From: Coprinellus micaceus
Lineage: Eukaryota; Basidiomycota; Agaricomycetes; Agaricales; Psathyrellaceae
DNA: 64,000 nt
Reading direction: 5' to 3'
Assembly: GCA_951394405.1 (NCBI GenBank)
Contig: OX596346.1
Coordinates: 2,232,001 to 2,296,000 of the forward strand
Shown: in pieces, positions 57,969 through 64,000 of the stretch
Layout: the number at the start of each line of letters is the position of its first letter
Numbering within the stretch: position 1 is the first letter of the stretch
Position numbers and translations under genes: made by a program
The notes under the pieces: model-generated
Database searches by the model: none
Told to the model about the DNA's origin: nothing
Seen by the model: only the letters and a program-made list of their open reading frames with translations

Positions 57969-58808
57969 GTGTGTGCCATCCTTTTTTTTCGTTATCTGTA
58001 GGCTGACGGCTACCATGACTAGACCAAATTTCCATCCCAACTTATCCTCATCAAGACCACTATCGCCTCTACTGGCCCGGCCTACGGGTGATTAATTGTT
58101 TCCTCGCCCCAACACCATCGTTGAACACTCGCCGACCTCTGCCACGCTGTTTCAAAAGTCTTACTACACATGGAACCATTACCCGTAAACCATATACCCA
58201 GAGCAGAGGAAACCAAAAGTGCTGAAACTTCAACTAGATGTCGAGGCTCGCCCGATCTTTGCCCGCACAAGACGAATTGTGGTGTGCTCAGGCATCCCAT
58301 TTACCGTAAGTTAGCGCTGGTGTACTTTTGACTACTTCTCTGCCAATTGGTGTCCTTCTCGGACGGGTGCCCATGGCAGTTACACTGTCGAAATGCGTTG
58401 CTAAATAAGCTTGAAGATCGTGCTGAGCTAGGCAGGATCACCAGGTCGCTGCACAGCCTACCTTTGCTTGGCGTGCTTCCTGTTACAACTTTAAGTACCT
58501 TGGAGACACTGGCTACTGAACCCCATCTTACTTGTTCGTCCTGTTTCTTCAGGCCCGTTAGGGCGAAGCTCCTATTCACGCCGAATCTTGCACATAGGGG
58601 CAATAATCAAATGGGGGCTGCGTGACTGACACGCGTTGTTTGGGAACCAAACAAAGCTAAGCGCCTCATGGGTTGCGCGAGGCCTCGGCTCTTAAAGAAG
58701 GATGAAGGGTCGAGCTCCTCGAGATAAGCTCCATTTCCCTTCGCCTAGTTGTCGCCATGGACGGGTACGAGGCTCCCTGAATTTTATCATAGCTGTTTCT
58801 AACTGCAG
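57969..58808. other. Intergenic region
   Basis: It holds the promoter of the Ser/Pro-rich gene. A candidate short first exon with ATG 58757 is followed by GTACGA, but splicing it to the acceptor at 58808 gives a stop. The true first exon is therefore not located. Confidence 0.35.
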
Positions 58809-61313
58809 TCGCCCGCTAGGTTCGTGTTAGCTCCGCTGGCAATCGTGGGCTACGCTGGCGCAGTGTTGGTGCTCGGAATCGTCATCAGATACAGCGGAGG
58901 GGGGAAACTACCGATACAGCTCGAGGCTGTATCCAGCTCATCGTCGAGCCTGCCTTCACCAGCAAGCTCTGCCACCTCGTCGCTAAAGTCGACCATCGTT
59001 CGGGGAGTCAAGTCGGCAACATCGACTCTCAAGGTCGCAGTCCGCATTCCGGTGCAGGCCGTGCCACGATGGACGTCGCTCACAGAGCTTATTGCAAAAC
59101 GGCGGCGCAAGCGCATCATGCTCGAGCAACTCCCAATAACGGCGCCTGAGGCGGACGACGACCCCATTCCTCCCCCACCTGCGACACCACAGCCCGTCCT
59201 GATAGATCTGGCAGAGACGTCGACCGTCTTCAGCCCACTTATTCAATTACGAGTACTGGATACCGCAACGCCAACCATCCGATCACCTACTCCCCTTCCA
59301 CCTGTTTCCAACGTCCTGGCGGCTTCTCGCTCCTCACTCTTTACCCTCGACTCATACACTGCCCCGTCCACGCCCCCACCTCGCTTTGAGCCAATCTCGC
59401 CTTTCTCATCACCCCCACCTAGAGCACCCAGGGCCCAGGAACCGGGTACCTACGTTCCGTGGCCTGCATCGCCCCACCTCATCTATCCTGGGTCACGACC
59501 TCGAACTCCTTCGCCGGTTTACAGTAACCCCCACTTCCTCGCCACTTCGCCCGTCGTCGGACACAATCGAAGGACACGAAGTTTTGGTGGGCTTAGCCCC
59601 AGACGGGTTACTATGCCTCCAGCAGTTCCATTAGGCTTACCTCGGAATGGGAGTGGGATCTTCGCTGGTTTATTTGGCCAGACCGACGTCGAGATGAAGC
59701 CTTATCTACACCGGCCATCGTCCAGTCGTAGCACAGAGCTACTCATTGACTTGGAGGACGGCATCAAGGACGACGATATCTTGATTAGCGTCAAAGATAG
59801 CACTGAGTCCTACTCAGGTCCGCTCTCAAGCCAGTCCCCATCCGATGCCGACCAACTTCCACTATTGCACTGTCCGGTGGCCATTCGACCTTCGAGGTCA
59901 GAACCCAATGCAGCCGAGTCTCCAAGAGTCTCCACCAACAACTCCTGGAGGCAATGGGAGAGGGAGGACCACGATCTGCTTTCGACGGACACTGACTACG
60001 ACACAGCTCGCTTCAACACGTTCGAAGCAGACCAGCAGTCCAAGGACGTCTTCGGCGACTTGTTCGCGAGCACTATCCTCACTGAGAAGATGCCGGAAGA
60101 GCCCTTCGCGAGGGTAAGCGTGTCGACCTCACCCTCATCCTTTGTTGAAGGTGGTGTAAAGGTCGACTCGCCGTTTCTCGTAGAGGTACCAACCTCTACT
60201 CCTTCCGAGCCTCTCATACCCTCGCAAATGCCGACCCCGCCAGCATCACCCCCCTTTTCCATTCTTCGCATGCCTTCCACGTCGAGCTACTCCGCGTCTC
60301 CTGTGGATGACTACTTGATAGCAAAGGAGGTGGTAGAGGTGGCGACTGGCGTCGCTGTAGGGAACGTGGATGTTTGGACCGACCTAGAAGATGGTTGGGA
60401 AGAGGTATCGAGGGAGGGCGAGCTGGCCGCGCAGGAGTCCATGGCGGAACACCCGGATGACGATCCACCCTTGCTTGAGCTTCCGCGGCTGTATGTGATT
60501 GCCGGTAGTGATACGGTGGCCACAGTGCCTGAAGTTCGGGAAGAGGCTGGAAATGGCGAGGCAGAAGGCGGTCCCTCATTCGATGACCCCCCTTTGCCCG
60601 AAGTCGAACCAGTCAAAATCCCGGTATCGACCCTCGAGCTGGGCACGATGGAAGGGACAGTCAGGTCCATTCCCCGAACCCCTGACCTTCTGATTCAAGG
60701 GCTCGCCTCTGCCAATGAGGAGTCTCCGGTAGATGAACTCGTTGAGGATACCCCTCTTTCCCCCGACGATCCCGCTTCTTCTACAGTGCCGGTTGAAGAA
60801 AAGGAGAGGCCCTCTTGGTCTGTGAGGGCATCCGAAGCCCCAAGACTGGGGCTTGCTGCCGAGCCTGACTCTGCCCCAGTCGCCGAAAGGCGCGTCAACG
60901 CGATCATACAGGAGGTTTCTTCCAAAGATATCCCGGTTGTTCAAGTGACCGCGCCAGAGCCCATCGCACGATCTGACTCGATCCCTGGAGCCTTCCCCTC
61001 CATCACCGAAGTAGAACCCGAAACGCAACCTACCATCGCTGCGCCCTTCCCAGAGCAGGAGAAGCCCATCACAGAGTCCGCGCTGGCGCTTCCAGTACCC
61101 CAACCGCGTCGTAGGACGGCCTCCACAATCGATACCACCTCCTTTGCAGCAGCCGTGGTGTCCCTCCGTCGCAAGCCTGAGCCACTGGATGTCGCTCTTG
61201 CTATGCAAATGCGACCTGGCGTTGGGGCTGGCGCCGACCCTGCGTGGATGGTGAGGTTCATGATGGCTGTCTTTGGTTGGCTGGCTGTGACGATGAGTGC
61301 TGGTATTGATTGA
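58809..61313 (+). CDS. Ser/Pro-rich protein with hydrophobic segments at both ends
   Basis: Long open frame of about 834 codons after an acceptor at 58808; no ATG exists near its 5' end, so a short upstream exon must supply the start. The first in-frame ATG is at 59118. Soon after the acceptor comes one hydrophobic helix, LAPLAIVGYAGAVLVLGIVI, then a basic patch (KRRRKRIMLEQ). About 650 residues of Ser/Pro/Thr/Glu-rich sequence follow, with Pro-rich motifs (IPPPPATPQP, APSTPPPRFEPISPF) and DDD/EE acidic clusters. The last ~20 residues are hydrophobic again (MVRFMMAVFGWLAVTMS), like a tail anchor. The protein is probably anchored in an internal membrane with a disordered body; the function is unknown. 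It ends tail to tail with the WDR24-like gene. Confidence 0.65.
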   Translation, partial: SPARFVLAPLAIVGYAGAVLVLGIVIRYSGGGKLPIQLEAVSSSSSSLPSPASSATSSLKSTIVRGVKSATSTLKVAVRIPVQAVPRWTSLTELIAKRRRKRIMLEQLPITAPEADDDPIPPPPATPQPVLIDLAETSTVFSPLIQLRVLDTATPTIRSPTPLPPVSNVLAASRSSLFTLDSYTAPSTPPPRFEPISPFSSPPPRAPRAQEPGTYVPWPASPHLIYPGSRPRTPSPVYSNPHFLATSPVVGHNRRTRSFGGLSPRRVTMPPAVPLGLPRNGSGIFAGLFGQTDVEMKPYLHRPSSSRSTELLIDLEDGIKDDDILISVKDSTESYSGPLSSQSPSDADQLPLLHCPVAIRPSRSEPNAAESPRVSTNNSWRQWEREDHDLLSTDTDYDTARFNTFEADQQSKDVFGDLFASTILTEKMPEEPFARVSVSTSPSSFVEGGVKVDSPFLVEVPTSTPSEPLIPSQMPTPPASPPFSILRMPSTSSYSASPVDDYLIAKEVVEVATGVAVGNVDVWTDLEDGWEEVSREGELAAQESMAEHPDDDPPLLELPRLYVIAGSDTVATVPEVREEAGNGEAEGGPSFDDPPLPEVEPVKIPVSTLELGTMEGTVRSIPRTPDLLIQGLASANEESPVDELVEDTPLSPDDPASSTVPVEEKERPSWSVRASEAPRLGLAAEPDSAPVAERRVNAIIQEVSSKDIPVVQVTAPEPIARSDSIPGAFPSITEVEPETQPTIAAPFPEQEKPITESALALPVPQPRRRTASTIDTTSFAAAVVSLRRKPEPLDVALAMQMRPGVGAGADPAWMVRFMMAVFGWLAVTMSAGID

Positions 61314-61708
61314 ATTGTTTGGGAGTACCTCTGGTAGCGGAAGTCGCTGTCTTTTTCTTTTCTTATGGTTTGTTTCTCTAGCTATCATTAGCCCCTCGTA
61401 TGTATGCATTGCTGTCTCCGTTGGATCTCTTCATGACTCTTTCATTATTCACGTTCATTTATGACGCACACATCGGAACTTTCATTGCCTTCCCTCGCAT
61501 CTCTCATCACACCGCATCGTACGATATATTTCGCCGTCCCGTGTAGCAGTTACTTCGGCTGGTGGGGTTGATTCCCTGGACTATGGTCTCGTTCGCATAT
61601 CCTCGTCGTCGGTCACTCTATTATACAATGCACCATACACACATTGCTCATCTTGCAAACTAGGCCACACCCATGAGGGAGGAAATGTTGAGTCTGGGGC
61701 ACCTTCGA
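61314..61708. other. Convergent 3' region
   Basis: Shared 3' flank of the Ser/Pro-rich gene (plus) and the WDR24-like gene (minus). It is T/C-rich, with several TTTCTTTT runs. Nothing else is seen. Confidence 0.4.
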
Positions 61709-64000
61709 TCACTCGTCCAATGATTGCTGACCCGCTGCTTGAGTGTCTTTCCCCTCGAGCAGCATGTTTGCAGCCCAACAAAAATGACCACACCCAGACG
61801 CGCAGGGATGCCCCATTATCCTTGGTGTGGCATTCGAGCTCTCCGTCCGGGTGGGGCTGGGCGCCGACGTTCCTAACACGCTACTCTCACTCCGCGTACT
61901 CATTATGGACGTTGAATCAGAGTCGTCCTCCTTCGAGCGCTCTTGTTGCACCATCCGGTTAAGGGACCGGCCTCTGTCCTCCGACGGAAGGAAGGATGTG
62001 GGGAGCTCGACCATAGGGTACTCCATGTAGTATCTTCGGTAACAGGACTGATGTCCTCCATGTTGGCAGATGGAACACTGGAAGAGGAGTGCCCGAACAG
62101 GGAGATGGCTGGCGGGAAGTAAGCTTGATCGGTTCAACGCTCAACAAGTTGAGAGCACGTACCAAATACTGCAACGCACAGTGGGTTTCCCGCACGACTT
62201 ACAGTATGCGTATGCACCTCTGAATTGCCGCGAAGCCGATAAGGGTTGGGCGACGGCGCGTACTATCGGTTTGCCGCAGCCGGCGCAAGAAGTGTAGAGC
62301 ACCGTTTCCACCTATACGATTTTAGCGGACAATGATATCCAAGCAAACTCCTCCTTACCAAAGATTTCTTTTCCAAAGCTTCGACCTTTGAGTACTTCCG
62401 AATGAACGCCGCAGATGTATACAGCCGCAAGCGCATAAGGCGGTCTGTTTGAGTCCAAGTCAGCTCGAAGAAGACAAGGCGGGTGACAGACACGCGCCGA
62501 GGTATGCATCGACTACCCGAACAACTTTCGGCGGTGGCAGCCCCATCTCTGTGTGGGCGATTAAACACATCAAAGCGCTCATTTGAACATCACCCTGGAA
62601 GCAACCGTAATTTGAATAAAACACGCTATGAATGAGTATCTACATACCTCATCTAAGAAATCGTCAAGCACGCTTCGCAGGCTCGACCACGCTATGTCAC
62701 GGAATCTCTTTTCCTCCGCATGAATAAGTTCGATCCGTCTCCGACTGACGTCGTCTTGTTTGACATTGATTGGGTAAGGGATTTCATCTGAAGACTCTGA
62801 GCTGATTTCTGGGATGAACTCGGGAATGGGTTGTGATTTGTGTCTCCTGTGATGCAAGCCGCTTCCGCTAGGGGTCTCTTGGAGCGGTTGAAGGGCTGGA
62901 TCTGGTAGTTTTTCAGATAACCCGTTCTCTCCAGCGGTGACAGTTCGGATGCTGTTAAGCGAGTCTTGGTGGACAAGTCGAGGAGGGGCTGCTAGTGAAG
63001 CGATGGTAGAACTACGACTCCGGGTTTTGATTCGAAGAGACGCTCGTCGGGTAGACCGGGACTTGGCTTGGCGCCGCGAGTGGCTCGAACCGTCAGACTC
63101 GGTATCGGTCGATCTGGGTGAGGCTGACGATGCCTCGTCGTCGACATCTTCCACCGGGTCATTTTCTTCCTCAGAGGATTGCTGTTTGACTATGCGGGAC
63201 AAGGGGCTTGGCGTTACGAGGTGCTTGCCGGGGTTTGGGGACGGAGATACAAGTGCATGCTGACGCTCTTCGTCAGAACCTGGAGGGTCATGGACCTCCT
63301 CTCTACCATCTGAAGAACTCGAATCATCTAGAGCTCCCTCTCCTACGTGCCTTGAAATAGAGGGTGTGCGTTCGTTTGGGCTGGCGCTGTTGGAGTGTTG
63401 GAAGGGCGCAAGTGAAGGTCGTCGGAAGGCAGACGCCTGTCGATACGCAGAACCAGAATCGACCGACTGCCGCCGATTGAACATATTCGTACGATTCGGT
63501 GTAATGGGCAAGGGTATTGGAATGTGCATTGGAGAGTTTGACTTGGACGAGGAGGGCGTGAGGCGACGGGCTGCCGACGGCGAACGACTCCGGACAGCGA
63601 GCTGATTGGAGCTGGAATTATGTACATGCGCCCCAGGACTCCATTTGTTGGATGCGTTATCCGCGCCGCCGCCGGGGAATGAATAGTTGCTGGGCGCCGC
63701 TGGGAAATGGTACCCAGCTTGGGGATGACTAGGAGGCAATGGCCTGAGTTGAGGGTGTGGTGAGAGAGTTGGAGGTTGCGGGGGAAGAATAACTTCCTCG
63801 AGAGTCGCGCCCAGCAAACGCCATATCTGTGACGCCCTCTCGTCTCCCACTTGGAGGGCAGCCTAGCATTGGATAAGAATGTGCCCTTTTTAGGCAACGA
63901 CGATACAAATCACCTCGGCGTTCATCGAGCACAGCACCTTCTTGTCAGGCCCATGAAATCGATAACTCTTCGCGAGAAACACGAATATTTCCAAGTCTTC
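61709..64000 (-). CDS. C-terminal part of a WDR24/Rtc1-like SEA (GATOR2) complex subunit, cut by the window edge
   Basis: Minus-strand gene whose 5' part, including the expected WD40 propeller, lies beyond 64000. The last part of one exon (64000-63914) ends KVLCSMNAE and joins in phase to ALQVGDERASQIWRLLG, matching the conserved Cys-x-x-Asn-Ala and Trp-x-x-Leu block after the propeller. A ~330-residue Ser/Pro-rich insert follows. Next come helical pieces (GDVQMSALMCLIAHTEM; TWTQTDRLMRLRLYTSAAFI, then RKYSKVEALEKK). The zinc-binding RING-like C-terminus reads CAGCGKPI, YCKSCGKP, RCSIC, then FQCSICQHGGHQSCYRRYY, and finally GHPCASGCGHFC. In yeast and mammals this complex regulates TORC1 in response to amino acids at the vacuole/lysosome. 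WDR59/Mtc5 is the alternative, but no RWD domain is seen. Confidence 0.75.

Overview
The window is nuclear DNA of a basidiomycete fungus, most likely a mushroom-forming Agaricomycete. The evidence is a dense gene layout on both strands, many introns of about 45-75 bp with GT-AG borders and CTAAC/CTGAC-like branch sites, basidiomycete-type F-box/LRR, Zn2Cys6 and 7-TM proteins, and clear eukaryotic housekeeping genes. There is no bacterial, viral or plasmid signature. Most gene models below were spliced by hand by matching intron borders and reading-frame phase.

Layout, left to right. 0.6-5 kb: an RSC7/SWP82-type chromatin-remodelling subunit (+) and a nine-exon serine beta-lactamase-fold hydrolase (+). 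6.7-7.5 kb: a small, probably mitochondrial, conserved protein (-). 7.65-20.9 kb: one giant gene (-). I can join sixteen exons in phase into a 4,153-residue protein with an N-terminal PH domain, thousands of residues of Ser/Pro/Arg-rich low-complexity sequence with in-frame minisatellites, and a C-terminal coiled coil. 21-25.3 kb: RBX1 (+), a 7-TM protein (-) and tubulin cofactor C (+). 25.8-33.6 kb: a small Cys-rich protein (+), a Zn2Cys6/Fungal_trans transcription factor (-) and an Hsp20 chaperone (-). 36-38.5 kb: a single-pass membrane protein (-), an inverted-repeat element and an intron-containing tRNA-Pro(UGG) (+). 39.2-45.2 kb: a conserved 148-aa protein (+), CDC20 (-) and the exportin CSE1 (+). 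The last two start back to back across a 140-bp gap.

46.7-57.3 kb is the accessory part. It holds a basidiomycete multi-TM protein (+), a frameshifted relic of a berberine-bridge-type oxidoreductase (+), two neighbouring nucleotidyltransferase-fold genes (-), of which one has a signal peptide and the other lacks the Asp pair, and a truncated copy (+) of the C-terminus of the adjacent F-box/LRR-like gene (+). 57.4-64 kb: a small membrane protein (+), a Ser/Pro-rich protein with hydrophobic segments at both ends (+), and the C-terminal part of a WDR24/Rtc1-like SEA/GATOR2 subunit (-), which runs off the right edge.

The genes do not form a pathway cluster. Several act in the cell cycle or proteostasis (RBX1 for cullin ligases, CDC20 for the anaphase-promoting complex, CSE1 for importin-alpha recycling, TBCC for tubulin folding), and their proximity may be chance. 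The most unusual object is the giant PH/low-complexity/coiled-coil gene. Next are the nucleotidyltransferase-fold pair and the inverted-repeat element.
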